From assembly GCF_014205155.1 (NCBI RefSeq), contig NZ_JACHMX010000001.1, positions 7,564,001 through 7,628,000 of the forward strand: 64,000 nt of DNA. The letters run 5' to 3'. Under the pieces are notes generated by a model. It did no database searches and was not told the DNA's origin. It saw nothing but the letters and a program-made list of their open reading frames with translations. Position 1 is the first letter of the stretch; each line of letters begins with the position of its first letter. The DNA is from Amycolatopsis umgeniensis (GTDB lineage: Bacteria > Actinomycetota > Actinomycetes > Mycobacteriales > Pseudonocardiaceae). The translations under genes were made by a program, and so were the position numbers. Positions 46,735 to 57,032 of the stretch are shown piece after piece.

Positions 46735-48810
46735 TCAGCAGGAGACGCCGGGCCGCCCGTTCTCCACGTGCGCCGTCAGCGTCCGCAGGAACGACGGATC
46801 GCCGTCCGCGGTCACCTTGACGTCGTACCAGCCGCCAGAAACCGGCCAGTCCACAGTGGCCGAACGTCCGGCGCCGACCCGCACCACGCGCGTGAACCGC
46901 GAAGACGACAGCCGCAGCGTGAGCGCCGACGAGCCCGAGTTGGACAGTTTGAACTCGACACCCGAACGCCACGTCAGGAACCGTGTCCGCACGTCGACTC
47001 CGGCCGCCGCGCCCGTGCGGTTCCCGCGCAGTTCCCACCACGACCGGTTCGGCCCCTGGACGACCACCCGGTAGTCGTCACCCGTCAGCTTCACGGCCTC
47101 AAGAGCCTCGCCACGGACGTCGCGATGCGCGGGCTCGGCGAATTCGCCCTTGTACGGGTACAGCGCGAAATGCGCTGAAGCCGAGCCGCTGTTCGCCAGC
47201 GACAGCGCGAGGGAACCGGACTTCACGACACCGGACACCGCGACCTGGTACGGCAGCGGACGCGCCGGCCGGTTGCCGGGTTCGGCCACGGGCAGGCTCT
47301 GCTCCGACGGCGCGGACGGCCGCCACCGGCTGATCGGCGCGGGCACCGGGCCCGGCCGCGTCACGCGGGGCTGGCGTCCGGCGCGCGAGAAGTCGAAGGC
47401 GCCGGTGAGGTCGCCCGCGACGGTCCGCCGCCACTTGCTGATGTTCGGCTCGCCGATCCCGGTCCAGCGCTCCAGGAACCGCAGCACCGACGTGTGGTCG
47501 TACACGGTGGAGTCGACGTTGCCGCCGATCGACCACGGCGAGACGACCGTCATCGGCACGCGCGGGCCGAAACCGAGCGGCTGACCGTTGAAGTGGTCGG
47601 CGTCGTTCGCCGCGGCACCGGGCGGCATCGGCGGCGGGACGTGGTCGAAGTAGCCGTCGTTCTCGTCGAAGTTGATCAGCAGCACCGTTTTCGACCACGT
47701 GTCGCGGTCGGACGCGAGGGCGTCGAGCACGCGGTAGATCAGGTTCGCGCTGCCGACCGGCGTGGACGCGCCGGGGTGCTCGGAGTCCACCGCCGACGGC
47801 ACCAGCCACGACACCGCGGGCAGGCGCCGCGCCTGGATGTCCGCCTTCAGCCGGGTCACCAGCGTCTCCGGCTCGCTGCGGTACATGGCCTTCTTGAACA
47901 GGTTCCGCTCGGCGGGCGTCAGCTTCGCGACACCGGCGTCGAACTGCGCCAGCAGCTTGGTGCGCTCTTCGGGCGTCTTCTTGAGCAGCGCGTCGTAGAA
48001 CTCCTCGGTGGTACGGAACTTCTCCTCGACCGAGGCGAGGATCTTCGTGCCGACCTTCTTGAACGGCACGAAGTACTCGACGGCGTTGTCGGTGAAGTTG
48101 TCCCACTCCTGGTAGATCTGCCACGGCACCCCGGCGGCCTCGAGCCGCTCCGGGTAGGTCGTCCAGTCGTAACCCTTGTGGTCGTAGGAGTACGCCGCGT
48201 TCGTGACGGCGCGATTCGTCGTACTGCCCGGTTCGAAGCCCGTGGTCCCGGTCCAGAGGAAGTTCCGGTTCGGGTTGGTCGAGCCGAAGATCGAGCAGTG
48301 GTAGGCGTCGCAGATGGTGAACGTGTCCGCGAGTTCGTACTGCAGCGCGATGTCGCGGCGCTCGTAGTACGTCATCGTCGCGGGGGTCTTCGCCGCGATC
48401 CAGCCGTTGTTCCAGCCGCGCGCCCACGCCTTGCCGCTGCCGTTCCAGCTGTGGTCGAGATCGCCGAGGTACTGGATGTCGTCCGGCTTCCGGCCCGCCA
48501 GTTCGGCCGCCTTGCGCAGGGAGAACGGCAGCACCGTGCCGCCCGCGGGATTCGGCTGCTCGAACACCGATCTGCCCGAAGGCAGTTCGAGCGGGTGGGT
48601 GTCGGAGAAGCCCCGGACGCCGCGCAGGCTGCCGTAGTAGTGGTCGAACGACCGGTTCTCCTGCATCAGCACGATCACGTGCTCGATGGCGTCGAGTCCG
48701 CCGCGGCGCATGGGTTCGGCCATGGCGGCGTGCACGGACGGGGGGAGGAGAGTGGTGGCGGCCGCGGCGCCGGTGGCGCCCAGCAACGTACGGCGTGACA
48801 GTTCAGGCAT
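46735..48810 (-). CDS. TAT-exported phospholipase C
   Basis: A 691-residue phosphoesterase-family phospholipase C (phosphocholine-preferring type). TAT signal: SRRTLLGATGAAAATTLLPP. Catalytic domain: HVIVLMQENRSFDHYYGSLR near residue 46 with the metal-binding Glu-Asn, FGSTNPNRNFLWTG, and INFDENDGYFDHVPPPMPPG near 315. Two C-terminal DUF756-type beta domains follow (YQVAVSGVVKSGSLALSLAN and the last 90 residues). Length and layout match PlcN/PlcC enzymes that cleave phosphatidylcholine or sphingomyelin. The start ATG 48810 is set by the TAT signal; the frame is open further upstream but reads Arg-rich. Likely secreted, phosphate- or lipid-scavenging. Confidence 0.93.
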   Translation of the reverse strand: MPELSRRTLLGATGAAAATTLLPPSVHAAMAEPMRRGGLDAIEHVIVLMQENRSFDHYYGSLRGVRGFSDTHPLELPSGRSVFEQPNPAGGTVLPFSLRKAAELAGRKPDDIQYLGDLDHSWNGSGKAWARGWNNGWIAAKTPATMTYYERRDIALQYELADTFTICDAYHCSIFGSTNPNRNFLWTGTTGFEPGSTTNRAVTNAAYSYDHKGYDWTTYPERLEAAGVPWQIYQEWDNFTDNAVEYFVPFKKVGTKILASVEEKFRTTEEFYDALLKKTPEERTKLLAQFDAGVAKLTPAERNLFKKAMYRSEPETLVTRLKADIQARRLPAVSWLVPSAVDSEHPGASTPVGSANLIYRVLDALASDRDTWSKTVLLINFDENDGYFDHVPPPMPPGAAANDADHFNGQPLGFGPRVPMTVVSPWSIGGNVDSTVYDHTSVLRFLERWTGIGEPNISKWRRTVAGDLTGAFDFSRAGRQPRVTRPGPVPAPISRWRPSAPSEQSLPVAEPGNRPARPLPYQVAVSGVVKSGSLALSLANSGSASAHFALYPYKGEFAEPAHRDVRGEALEAVKLTGDDYRVVVQGPNRSWWELRGNRTGAAAGVDVRTRFLTWRSGVEFKLSNSGSSALTLRLSSSRFTRVVRVGAGRSATVDWPVSGGWYDVKVTADGDPSFLRTLTAHVENGRPGVSC

Positions 48811-49002
48811 GCGGGCGACTTTTGCCCAGCGAGGTGAACGGCACAAGAACCGAACAGGTCGTCCTGGCGGCGAACGTCGTTCGCCACGCTCCCCGCCCCG
48901 CCTCGCTGCGCTGAGTGACGGTCCGGCGGGGTGACACCGCCGAACGGCTGGCGGGGCGGTAACCTCACGGGCACCAAGACCGCAGACCCTTGAGGAGGGC
49001 CC

Positions 49003-49398
49003 GTGTCGGCAGGGCAGATCGCCGCGCTGATCGCCGCAGGAGCATTCGTCGTACTCGTCGTGCTGCTGGCGATCGTGCTGTTCAAGCTCGGCCGGACCCT
49101 GGACGAGGCCACGATCGCCATCCGCAAGGCGCATGAGAACACCGACCCGTTGCTGATCGGCGCGAACGAGACGATCACGCACGTCAACACGCAGCTGGAA
49201 CGGGTCGACGGGATCACGGCCAACGCTCAGGCCGTGTCCGGCAACGTGTCCGCGCTGACGTCGGTGTTCACCGCGACCCTCGGCGGACCGCTGGTGAAGA
49301 CGGCCGCGCTGTCGTACGGCCTCAGCAAGGCCATCAAGGCCCGCCGCAAGAAGGCGGAAGCGAAGGCCGCGCGCCCGGCGAAGCGAGGCCGCAAGTGA
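49003..49398 (+). CDS. DUF948 membrane-anchored protein
   Basis: A 131-residue protein with one N-terminal helix ([20 protein letters not shown]), then a predicted coiled region (TLDEATIAIRKAHENTDPLL, TQLERVDGITANAQAVSGNV) and a Lys/Arg/Ala tail. DUF948 proteins of this size are found just upstream of alaS in many actinobacteria; the function is not known. GTG 49003 follows GAGGAGGG. The stop overlaps the next gene (GTGA), so both are coupled. The 192 bases before it contain GC-rich inverted sequences but nothing I can name. Confidence 0.88.
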   Translation: MSAGQIAALIAAGAFVVLVVLLAIVLFKLGRTLDEATIAIRKAHENTDPLLIGANETITHVNTQLERVDGITANAQAVSGNVSALTSVFTATLGGPLVKTAALSYGLSKAIKARRKKAEAKAARPAKRGRK

Positions 49399-49706
49399 AG
49401 CGCCTGTTCTGGCTCGGTGTCGGCGTGGTCGCGGGCGTCGCCCTGTCACGCAAAGCGACGGAAACCGCTCGCCAGGCCACGCCCGCGGGGATAGCCTCGA
49501 ACCTGGGCGACGCCATGCGCGAACTCGCGGGCGCCGTCGGTTCTTTCGGCGCGGAGGTCCGCGCCGGGATGAGCGAACGGGAACAGGAGCTGCACGACAT
49601 GGTGTCCGAACGCACCGGTTTGAGCACGGCCTCCGAAGGCCCTGCGGGCAGGCACGCGGCGTCGCCGCGGCGCCCGGCCCGGCGAGCTCGCCGGGCGGAG
49701 GGCTGA
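49395..49706 (+). CDS. Small conserved protein beside alaS (DUF6167-like)
   Basis: A 103-residue protein with a short hydrophobic N-terminus (RLFWLGVGVVAGVALSRKA), an amphipathic middle (NLGDAMRELAGAVGSFGAEV, EREQELHDMVSERTG) and a low-complexity basic tail. Genes like this lie between DUF948 and alaS in actinobacteria. Coupled to the DUF948 gene by a GTGA overlap and followed by alaS after 102 bases that include TGATCGGGTC..GCGATCA, a small inverted repeat. No function is known. Confidence 0.75.
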   Translation: MKRLFWLGVGVVAGVALSRKATETARQATPAGIASNLGDAMRELAGAVGSFGAEVRAGMSEREQELHDMVSERTGLSTASEGPAGRHAASPRRPARRARRAEG

Positions 49707-49808
49707 TCGGGTCGCGTCCGCGATCAGAAGAGCCCTAGCCCTCCGCCGTTCCAGCCTGCCCGCATTCCTCCAGCGCCTTCGCGCGAGCCCGTATACAAGG
49801 ACGATCCC

Positions 49809-52472
49809 GTGGAAACACACGAAATCACCCAGCGCTTCCTGAGCCATTTCGAGAACAAGGGACATACGCGCGTGCCGAGCGCGCCCCTGATCCTCGACGA
49901 CCCGAACCTGCTGTTCGTCAACGCCGGCATGGTCCAGTTCAAGCCGTACTTCCTCGGTGAGGCCCCGGCGCCGTACCCGCGCGCGACCAGCGTCCAGAAA
50001 TGCGTCCGCACGCCGGACATCGACGAGGTCGGCAAGACCACCCGGCACAACACGTTCTTCCAGATGGCCGGGAACTTCTCCTTCGGCGACTACTTCAAGG
50101 AAGGCGCCATCGAGGCGGCCTGGGAGCTGATCACCAAGCCCCAGAGCGAAGGCGGCTACGGCCTCGACCCGAACCGCATCTGGGCGACCGTCTACGAGGA
50201 CGACTCCGAGGCGGCCGGACTGTGGAAGAAGCTCACGGGCCTGCCCGGAGAGCGCATCCAGTCCCGTGACGGCAAGGACAACTACTGGGACATGGGCGTA
50301 CCCGGTCCCGGTGGCCCCTGCTCGGAGATCTACTACGACCGCGGGCCCGACTACGGCCGCGAGGGCGGCCCGGTCGCCGACGAGGACCGCTACATCGAGA
50401 TCTGGAACCTCGTCTTCATGCAGGACGTGCGGGGCGAGAAGAGCCCGAAGCACGGCCACAAGCCGATCGGCGAGCTGCCGAAGAAGAACATCGACACCGG
50501 CATGGGCGTCGAGCGGGTCGCGACGATCCTGCAGGGCGTCGAGAACGTCTACGAGACCGACCTCGTCCGCCCGGTGATCGGTCGCGCCGAAGAGTTCTCC
50601 GGCCGCCGCTACGGCAGCGACCACACCGACGACGTCCGCTTCCGCGTCATCGCCGACCACGCCCGCACCGGCGTCCTGCTCATCGGCGACGGCGTCACCC
50701 CCGGCAACGACGGCCGCGGCTACGTGCTGCGCCGCCTGCTGCGCCGCATCGTCCGCTCCGCGCGCCTGCTCGGCGTGCACGAGCCGGTACTGCCCGCCTT
50801 CGCCGCGGTCGTCCGCGACACGATGGGCCCGACCTACCCCGAGCTGGTCTCCGGTTTCGACCGCATCGAGGACGTCGTGCGCGTCGAGGAAGAGGCCTTC
50901 CTCTCCACGCTGACCAGCGGTTCGCGCATCTTCGACCTCGCGGCCGAGGAGACCAAGCGCGAAGGTGGCTCGCTGCTGGCCGGCGACAAGGCGTTCCAGC
51001 TGCACGACACCTACGGCTTCCCGATCGACCTGACCCTCGAGATGGCGTCCGAGCAGGGCCTGACCGTCGACGAAGAGGGCTTCCGCACGCTCATGAACGA
51101 GCAGCGGCAGCGGGCGAAGGCCGACGCGGCGTCGCGCAAGACCGGCCACGGTGACCTGTCCGAGTACCGCAAGGTGCTCGAGCAGCACGGCGAGACCGAG
51201 TTCCTCGGCTACAGCGATCTGCAGGCCGAGGCGAAGGTCGTCGCGCTGCTGGAAGACGGCGTCGGAGTGCGCAGCGTCGGCGCGGGCAAGAAGGCGGAGC
51301 TGGTCCTGGACCGCACGCCGTTCTACGCCGAGAGCGGCGGCCAGGTCGCCGACACCGGCGTCCTGCTCGGCGACGGCGTCGAGCTCAAGGTCCACGACGT
51401 GCAGAAGATCGTGCCGGGCCTGTTCGTGCACCGCGTCGAGGTCGTCGACGGCGAGGTCGGCCTCGGCAGCGCGCTGACCGGTTCGGTCGACCAGCACCGC
51501 CGCCTGTCGATCGAGCGTTCGCACTCCGCGACGCACCTGGTCCACGCGGCCGTGCGCGGCGCGTACGGCAAGCGCGCGGCACAGGCCGGTTCGCTCAACT
51601 CGCCGGGCCGGATGCGGTTCGACTTCACCACCTCCGGCGGGGTGTCGGCCGACGTGCTGACCGAGGTCGAGGAGGAGGTCAACGACTACCTCCAGACCAA
51701 CGTCGAGGTGAACACCTTCGTCACCACGAAGGACAAGGCCCTCGAACTGGGCGCGGTCGCGCTGTTCGGCGAGAAGTACGGCAACGACGTCCGCGTCGTC
51801 GACATGGGCGAGTACTCCCGCGAGCTGTGCGGTGGCACCCACGTCGACCGCATCGGCCAGCTCGGCCTGGTGAAGCTCGTCGGCGACTCGTCCATCGGCT
51901 CCGGTGTGCACCGCGTCGAGGCGCTGGTCGGCACGGACGCGCTCAAGTACGTCCGCAAGGAGCAGCTGCTCGTCTCGCAGCTCGCGAACACCTTCAAGGT
52001 GCCGTCGGAGCAGCTGCCCTCGCGCATCGACGACGTGCTCACCCGGCTCAAGAACGCCGAGAAGGAGATCGAGCAGCTGCGCACGCAGCAGGTGCTCGGT
52101 TCGGCGGGCTCGCTCGCGGACAAGGCCGAGGACATCGGCGGGGTCGCGGTCGTAGCGGAGAAGCTCGGCGAGGGCGTCGACTCGAACGGTTTGCGCGCGC
52201 TGGCCCAGGACATCCGCGGCAGGCTCGGCAACCGTCCCGGCGTCGTCGCGCTGTTCGCGCCGCAGGGCGAGAAGATCGCCTTCGTCGTCGCGACCACCAA
52301 GGCGGCCCAGGAAAAGGGCATCGCCGCGGGCAAGCTCGTCCCGTCGTTCGCCGAGGCGATCGGCGGCCGTGGCGGCGGCAAGCCGGATATGGCCCAGGGC
52401 GGTGGCACCAACCCGGCCGGTGTCGAGCAGGCCATCGCCTCACTGCGCGCGGCGGTCGCCCAAGTTGGCTGA
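49809..52472 (+). CDS. alaS: Alanyl-tRNA synthetase
   Basis: Charges tRNA-Ala and edits misacylated Ser/Gly. The 887-residue protein has the class II catalytic core at the N-terminus ([39 protein letters not shown]), the editing domain with [14 protein letters not shown] (HxxxH) near residue 570 and [20 protein letters not shown] (Cys-x-x-x-His) near 675, and the C-terminal C-Ala domain ending in the Gly-rich [18 protein letters not shown] start at 49809. Its stop lies just inside the start of the ruvX reading frame (8-base overlap). Confidence 0.97.
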   Translation: METHEITQRFLSHFENKGHTRVPSAPLILDDPNLLFVNAGMVQFKPYFLGEAPAPYPRATSVQKCVRTPDIDEVGKTTRHNTFFQMAGNFSFGDYFKEGAIEAAWELITKPQSEGGYGLDPNRIWATVYEDDSEAAGLWKKLTGLPGERIQSRDGKDNYWDMGVPGPGGPCSEIYYDRGPDYGREGGPVADEDRYIEIWNLVFMQDVRGEKSPKHGHKPIGELPKKNIDTGMGVERVATILQGVENVYETDLVRPVIGRAEEFSGRRYGSDHTDDVRFRVIADHARTGVLLIGDGVTPGNDGRGYVLRRLLRRIVRSARLLGVHEPVLPAFAAVVRDTMGPTYPELVSGFDRIEDVVRVEEEAFLSTLTSGSRIFDLAAEETKREGGSLLAGDKAFQLHDTYGFPIDLTLEMASEQGLTVDEEGFRTLMNEQRQRAKADAASRKTGHGDLSEYRKVLEQHGETEFLGYSDLQAEAKVVALLEDGVGVRSVGAGKKAELVLDRTPFYAESGGQVADTGVLLGDGVELKVHDVQKIVPGLFVHRVEVVDGEVGLGSALTGSVDQHRRLSIERSHSATHLVHAAVRGAYGKRAAQAGSLNSPGRMRFDFTTSGGVSADVLTEVEEEVNDYLQTNVEVNTFVTTKDKALELGAVALFGEKYGNDVRVVDMGEYSRELCGGTHVDRIGQLGLVKLVGDSSIGSGVHRVEALVGTDALKYVRKEQLLVSQLANTFKVPSEQLPSRIDDVLTRLKNAEKEIEQLRTQQVLGSAGSLADKAEDIGGVAVVAEKLGEGVDSNGLRALAQDIRGRLGNRPGVVALFAPQGEKIAFVVATTKAAQEKGIAAGKLVPSFAEAIGGRGGGKPDMAQGGGTNPAGVEQAIASLRAAVAQVG

Positions 52473-52968
52473 CGACGCCCCCCAGCGGCGCCCGGATCGG
52501 CCTGGGGAGTCCGATCCGGGGCGCGGCAGGCGGCTTGGCGTGGATGTCGGATCCGTCCGGGTCGGGATCGCACTCAGCGATCCCGACCCCATCCTCGCCA
52601 GCCCGCTCGTTACCCTCACTCGCGACGCGACTGGCGACAAGGACGTCGACCAGCTCGTCGAACTCGTCACGGAACACGACGTGGTCGAAGTCGTCGTCGG
52701 CCTGCCGAGGACGCTCAAAGACCGTCACGGCCCGGCGGCCGAAGCGGCGCTGGACTACGCCGACAAGGTCGCCGCGAGGATCGCTCCGGTACCGGTGCGG
52801 CTGGCCGACGAGCGGTTGACCACGGTGACGGCATCCAGGATGCTGTCGCAGCGTGGGGTGAAGGGACGTAAGCAACGTGCCGTCGTCGATCAGGCGGCCG
52901 CGGTCGAGATCCTGCAGGCGTGGATCGACGCGGTAGCGGCACATCGCGCACGGAAGGGCGACACATGA
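52465..52968 (+). CDS. ruvX: Putative Holliday junction resolvase RuvX (YqgF)
   Basis: RNase-H-fold nuclease of 167 residues, implicated in pre-16S rRNA processing and/or junction resolution. Motifs: [20 protein letters not shown] (catalytic Asp), [36 protein letters not shown] with the second acidic site and [17 protein letters not shown] with the last. TTG at 52465 ([15 protein letters not shown]) is selected because actinobacterial homologues share a similar Pro/Arg-rich N-terminus, although a TTG start is uncommon. It overlaps alaS by eight bases and mltG by four. Confidence 0.92.
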   Translation: MADDAPQRRPDRPGESDPGRGRRLGVDVGSVRVGIALSDPDPILASPLVTLTRDATGDKDVDQLVELVTEHDVVEVVVGLPRTLKDRHGPAAEAALDYADKVAARIAPVPVRLADERLTTVTASRMLSQRGVKGRKQRAVVDQAAAVEILQAWIDAVAAHRARKGDT

Positions 52969-54764
52969 CCGAGCCCCACGGCCGGCCCGAACGCCGTCAG
53001 GGCGGCAGACGACGGTTGCGGGAGGAACCCGAGGAGGCCCCCCGGCCCCCGGCCCCGCCTCGTCGGCGGCCCGAACCTCAGCCACCCGCCGAGCCCGTCG
53101 CCCGTCGTCGGCACGTCCGGCAGGAGCCCGACGAGGTCCCCCCGCCGGCGCCGCGTCGCCGCCGGGCCGCTCCCGAAGAGCCGCCGCCTCCTCCGCCTCG
53201 CGCGCAGCGTCCGGCCCCGCCGAGGCGGGCGCCGGAACCCGCGGCCCCTCCGCCGCCTCCCGCACCGCAGCGGCGGTCCCCCCAGCCGGGTGACCGGGGT
53301 CTCGGCATGCCCGCGTATGCCCAGGAAGAGCCGCCCCGTCCCGGTCGCCGCAGGCGCCGCGAGGACGACGGCCCGCTCCCGGACGAGCGGCCGACCGACA
53401 TCATCCCCGCGATCCAGGAAGCGCCGATCGCCCGGCGCCCCGGCGCGGCTCCTCCTCCTGCGCCGCGTCAGGGCAGCGAAGAAGAATACGACGAGATCTT
53501 CGGCGAGGACGCGTACGACGAGTACGAGGACTACGACGAGTACGACGACTACGAAGACGAGCAGGGCTTCGAGGACGAAGATCGCGCCGAGCCCGAACGC
53601 ATAGAGGACGAGCGCCCGGACCGCCAGGGACCGCCGCCCAAGAAGCGCAAGAAGAAGCGCGCGCTGGGCTGGGTCGCCGCGTTGGCCGTGCTCGTCCTGC
53701 TCGCCGGTGGCGCGTACTACGGCTTCACCGAGATCTTCGGCTACGAGGACTACGAAGGCACCGGCGAGAGCGACGTCCTGGTCCAGGTGGAGAAGGGCGA
53801 CTCGACGTCGGCGATCGGCAACCGGCTGCAGGCGGCCGGTGTCGTCGCCAGCGGCAAGGCGTTCGTGAAGGCGGGCGAGGACAACACCGCCGTCTCACGG
53901 CTCCAGCAGGGCTACTACGTCATGAAGACGAAGATGTCCGGTGCCAGCGCGGTCGAGAAGATGACCGCCGCCGCGTCGAAGGTCGGCCAGGTCGAAATCC
54001 GGCCGTACACCCAGTTCCACGACATCACCCAGCCCGACGGCAAGAAGACGCCCGGGGTGTACACGTTGCTGTCCAAGGCTTCCTGCGCGGATCTGAACGG
54101 CACGAGCACCTGCATCCCGGTCGAAGAACTGCGGAAGACGATCGAGAACGCGGATCTGGCGAAGCTGGGCGTGCCGTCGTGGGCCGTCGAGTCCGCCACG
54201 AAGGCCGAGCACAAGGACCGGCGGCTCGAAGGTCTCATCGCCCCGGGCATCTTCAACGTCAAACCCGGCTGGACGGCGGAGGAACTGCTCACCGACGTCG
54301 TGAAGACCTCGGCGGAGCGCATCCTCAACGCGGGACTGAGCGAGCAGTCCAAGGGCGAGGGCAAGACGCCGTACGAGACGCTCGTCATCGCCTCGATCAT
54401 CGAACGCGAGGCGGTGAAAGCCGACTTCGGGAAGATCTCGCGGGTCATCTACAACCGGATCGACGAGAAGATGCGGCTCGAGATGGACTCGACCATCAAC
54501 TACGTCCTCGACCGGCCGACCCTGCTGACCAAACCCGAAGATCGGGACAAGGCGGGCGCCTACAACACCTACAAATTCGTCGGCCTGACCCCGACGCCGA
54601 TCGCGGTCCCGAGCGCGGAGGCGATCCAGGCCGCGCTGAAGCCGGCGGCGGGGGAATGGCTGTTCTTCGTCAAATGCGAGAAGAACGGACTCTCCTGTTT
54701 CACGGCGACGAACGACGAGCACAACAAGGCCAAGTTGGACGCACAGAGGCGCGGTGTCTACTAA
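52965..54764 (+). CDS. mltG: Endolytic murein transglycosylase MltG, with very long cytoplasmic extension
   Basis: Cleaves nascent glycan strands at the membrane outer face. Length 599 residues, well above the usual 350-400. Residues 1-170 are Pro/Arg-rich low complexity; 171-218 are an acidic Asp/Glu/Tyr stretch ([20 protein letters not shown]); a basic KKRKKKR precedes a single helix (about 233-253); the LysM-like domain and YceG catalytic domain follow. The catalytic Glu is in [20 protein letters not shown], and [10 protein letters not shown] and [11 protein letters not shown] complete the fold. The cytoplasmic tail may interact with division or elongation proteins. Start and stop overlap ruvX (ATGA) and aroE. 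Confidence 0.95.
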   Translation: MTEPHGRPERRQGGRRRLREEPEEAPRPPAPPRRRPEPQPPAEPVARRRHVRQEPDEVPPPAPRRRRAAPEEPPPPPPRAQRPAPPRRAPEPAAPPPPPAPQRRSPQPGDRGLGMPAYAQEEPPRPGRRRRREDDGPLPDERPTDIIPAIQEAPIARRPGAAPPPAPRQGSEEEYDEIFGEDAYDEYEDYDEYDDYEDEQGFEDEDRAEPERIEDERPDRQGPPPKKRKKKRALGWVAALAVLVLLAGGAYYGFTEIFGYEDYEGTGESDVLVQVEKGDSTSAIGNRLQAAGVVASGKAFVKAGEDNTAVSRLQQGYYVMKTKMSGASAVEKMTAAASKVGQVEIRPYTQFHDITQPDGKKTPGVYTLLSKASCADLNGTSTCIPVEELRKTIENADLAKLGVPSWAVESATKAEHKDRRLEGLIAPGIFNVKPGWTAEELLTDVVKTSAERILNAGLSEQSKGEGKTPYETLVIASIIEREAVKADFGKISRVIYNRIDEKMRLEMDSTINYVLDRPTLLTKPEDRDKAGAYNTYKFVGLTPTPIAVPSAEAIQAALKPAAGEWLFFVKCEKNGLSCFTATNDEHNKAKLDAQRRGVY

Positions 54765-55608
54765 ACGCAAGGCCGCGATCCTGGGGAAACCGGTCGAACA
54801 TTCCCTTTCGCCCGTCCTGCACGGCGCCGCCTTCCGCGCGCTGGGGCTGGACGGCTGGACCTACGATCGCGTCGAGATGGACGGTCCCGGGCTACCCGCG
54901 TTCGTCGACGGTCTCGGCCAGGAGTGGACCGGGCTTTCGGTGACGATGCCCGGGAAACGGGCCGCGCTGGAGTACGCCGACGAGGTGACGCCGCGCGCGG
55001 CCGCTGTGGGCGCGGCGAACACGCTGGTGCGCCGGGAAACCGGTTGGCTGGCCGACTGCACCGATGTCGACGGTGTCACCGAGGCGTTGCGGATCGCGGG
55101 AGAGTATTCGCCCGATTCCGACGACGCGGCCGTCGTCCTCGGGGCGGGCGGCACGGCCGCGGCGGCCGTCGTCGGGCTGGCCGCGCTCGGTGTCCGGACG
55201 GTCCGGCTCGTCGTGCGGGATCCCGCGCGGGCGACGGAAACCGTCGAGGCGGCCCAGCGGGCCGGGCTCGACGTCGAGGTCCTTCGCTGGGCCGACGCCG
55301 ATTTCGGGAAGCTCGCGCACGCTTCGGCGGTGCTGGTGAATACCGTGCCCCCGGACGCCGTCCGGCCGCATCTGACGGAGCTGGCCGGGATCGGCTGCGT
55401 CCTCGACGTCATCTACCACCCTTGGCCGACCGCGCTCGCCGAAGCGGTCGCCGACCGGGGCGGGCGGCTGGCCACCGGACTGGACATGTTGCTGCACCAG
55501 GCTTTCGGACAGTCCGAATACTTCACCGGGCAGCCGGCGCCGCGTGCCGAAATGCGGGACGCGCTGCGCGAGGCGACCGGCGGGATTCTTTCTCTGCCGA
55601 TCGGCTGA
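54754..55608 (+). CDS. aroE: Shikimate dehydrogenase
   Basis: Reduces 3-dehydroshikimate to shikimate with NADPH, in aromatic amino-acid biosynthesis. The 284-residue protein has the shikimate loop AILGKPVEHSLSPVLHGAAF near residue 8, LSVTMPGKRAALEYADEVTP with the catalytic Lys, AANTLVRRETGWLADCTDVD and a nucleotide site AVVLGAGGTAAAAVVGLAAL (GAGGTxxA) near 128; late TGLDMLLHQAFGQSEYFTG is conserved. It overlaps the mltG end by 11 bases, as in other actinobacteria (the ruvX-mltG-aroE order). Confidence 0.95.
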   Translation: MSTKRKAAILGKPVEHSLSPVLHGAAFRALGLDGWTYDRVEMDGPGLPAFVDGLGQEWTGLSVTMPGKRAALEYADEVTPRAAAVGAANTLVRRETGWLADCTDVDGVTEALRIAGEYSPDSDDAAVVLGAGGTAAAAVVGLAALGVRTVRLVVRDPARATETVEAAQRAGLDVEVLRWADADFGKLAHASAVLVNTVPPDAVRPHLTELAGIGCVLDVIYHPWPTALAEAVADRGGRLATGLDMLLHQAFGQSEYFTGQPAPRAEMRDALREATGGILSLPIG

Positions 55609-55668
55609 CAAGATCGCCCGGGTTCGATAATCTGGCCGACTGCCTTGAGGAAGGAACAAGGGGGTCAA

Positions 55669-56943
55669 ATGCCTAAACCCGATCGAGACGACTACACCGA
55701 AGAAGACATCGACACCGCGTGGGTCGGTCAGGCTCCGGTACTGAATTCCACCGTCACCCTGGCCGAATACGACCCGGCGTGGCCCGGACTGTTCGACCGG
55801 GAAGCCAAGCGCATCAGGGGGATCCTGGGGGAACGCGCGCTGATCCTGGAGCACGTCGGCTCGACGTCGGTGCCGGGACTCTGCGCGAAACCGATCATCG
55901 ACATCATGCTCGTCGTCGCGGATTCGAACGACGAAGACACCTACTTGCCGCAGCTGGAAGCGGAGGGCTACCGGCTCGTCATCCGCGAACCGGACTGGGA
56001 GAAGCATCGCTGCTTCAAGGGCCCGGACACCAACATCAACCTGCACGTCTATTCACCGGACAACGGCCAGGCCGAGCGTTATCGCCTCTTCCGCGACCGC
56101 CTGATCGCGCACGAGGACGAGCTGAAGCTCTACGAGGCCAAGAAACGGGAACTGGCGTCGCGCACCTGGAAGTACATCCAGCAGTACGCGGACGCCAAGA
56201 CCGCGGTGATCGACGAGATCATCGAACGGGCACGCGCCGCCCAATACGACGGTTTCGCCCGGCTTTACGCGGCGCACGCCGAAACCAGCAGCACCAACGC
56301 CCACTACGACCGCCCCGCCATCGTCGAACTGGCGGGGGAGGTGGCGGGCAAGCGGGTGCTCGACGTCGGCTGCGCGGCGGGACACCTTAGCGCGCTACTC
56401 GCCGCGAAGGGAGCGGACGTCCTCGGCGTCGATGCCAGCGAAGGAATGGTCGCGGTCGCCAGGGACAAGTTCGGGGACGTCGCGAAGTTCGAGACGGCCG
56501 ACGTTTCGCGGCCGCTCACGTTCCTCGAGGACGCCTCGATCGACGTCATCACGGCGTCGCTGGTGCTGCACTATCTGAAGGAGTGGGCGCCGGCGCTGGC
56601 GGAGTTCCGGCGGGTGCTGAAACCGGGTGGGCTCCTGGTGTTCTCCGTGCACCATCCCGGTGAGGACTGGCGCTGGTTCGAAAAGGAGAACTACTTCCAG
56701 CTCGAACTGCTCGACGACGAGTTCCCGCCGGGGCAGAAGGTCCAGTTCTACCGGCGACCGCTGAGCTGGACGTTCGGCGCGGTGCGGGACGCGGGGTTCG
56801 CCGTCGACAGGCTGGTCGAGCCGATGCCGGAGGAGTCGGTCGCCGAATCCGACCCTCGGTGGTACGCGAACCTGCGGACGAAGCCGCGGTTCCTGTACTT
56901 CCGCACCGTTCGCGAGGCTCGCGTTCAGTCCTCTAAACGCTGA
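55669..56943 (+). CDS. GrpB-domain/SAM-methyltransferase fusion protein
   Basis: A 424-residue two-domain protein. Residues about 25-185 are a GrpB (UPF0157) domain with the nucleotidyltransferase-like block LEHVGSTSVPGLCAKPIIDI; residues 190-424 are a class I methyltransferase with motif I KRVLDVGCAAGHLSALLAAK, acidic VLGVDASEGM, motif IV-like SIDVITASLVLHYL and post-motif VLKPGGLLVFSVHHPG. GrpB domains are usually single proteins or fused to kinases, so this fusion is worth attention. The methyl acceptor is unknown. AAGGGGG precedes the ATG. The last base of its stop codon begins the palindrome at 56943-57001. Confidence 0.88.
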   Translation: MPKPDRDDYTEEDIDTAWVGQAPVLNSTVTLAEYDPAWPGLFDREAKRIRGILGERALILEHVGSTSVPGLCAKPIIDIMLVVADSNDEDTYLPQLEAEGYRLVIREPDWEKHRCFKGPDTNINLHVYSPDNGQAERYRLFRDRLIAHEDELKLYEAKKRELASRTWKYIQQYADAKTAVIDEIIERARAAQYDGFARLYAAHAETSSTNAHYDRPAIVELAGEVAGKRVLDVGCAAGHLSALLAAKGADVLGVDASEGMVAVARDKFGDVAKFETADVSRPLTFLEDASIDVITASLVLHYLKEWAPALAEFRRVLKPGGLLVFSVHHPGEDWRWFEKENYFQLELLDDEFPPGQKVQFYRRPLSWTFGAVRDAGFAVDRLVEPMPEESVAESDPRWYANLRTKPRFLYFRTVREARVQSSKR

Positions 56944-57001
56944 AGTCCGTGAAGGCCTCCTTCCCTACCCTCAAGGTAGGGAAGGAGGCCTTCACGGACT
57001 T
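56943..57001. terminator. 27-bp palindrome, GTCCGTGAAGG family (copy 2)
   Basis: Perfect 27-bp arms (56943-56969 and 56975-57001; left arm begins AAGTCCGTGAAGGCCTCCTT) with a 5-base loop CTCAA. It starts in the stop codon of the GrpB-methyltransferase gene and lies before the convergent TetR stop (57033). Its arms include all 24 bases of the copy at 46678-46732, showing a dispersed repeat family serving as terminators. Confidence 0.88.
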
Positions 57002-57032
57002 CTGGGAAAGCATTCAGAGGACTAAACGCGCC

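Noticed and set aside
49446..51911. Minus-strand open frame of 821 codons opposite alaS
   Set aside because: Antisense shadow without domain signatures.
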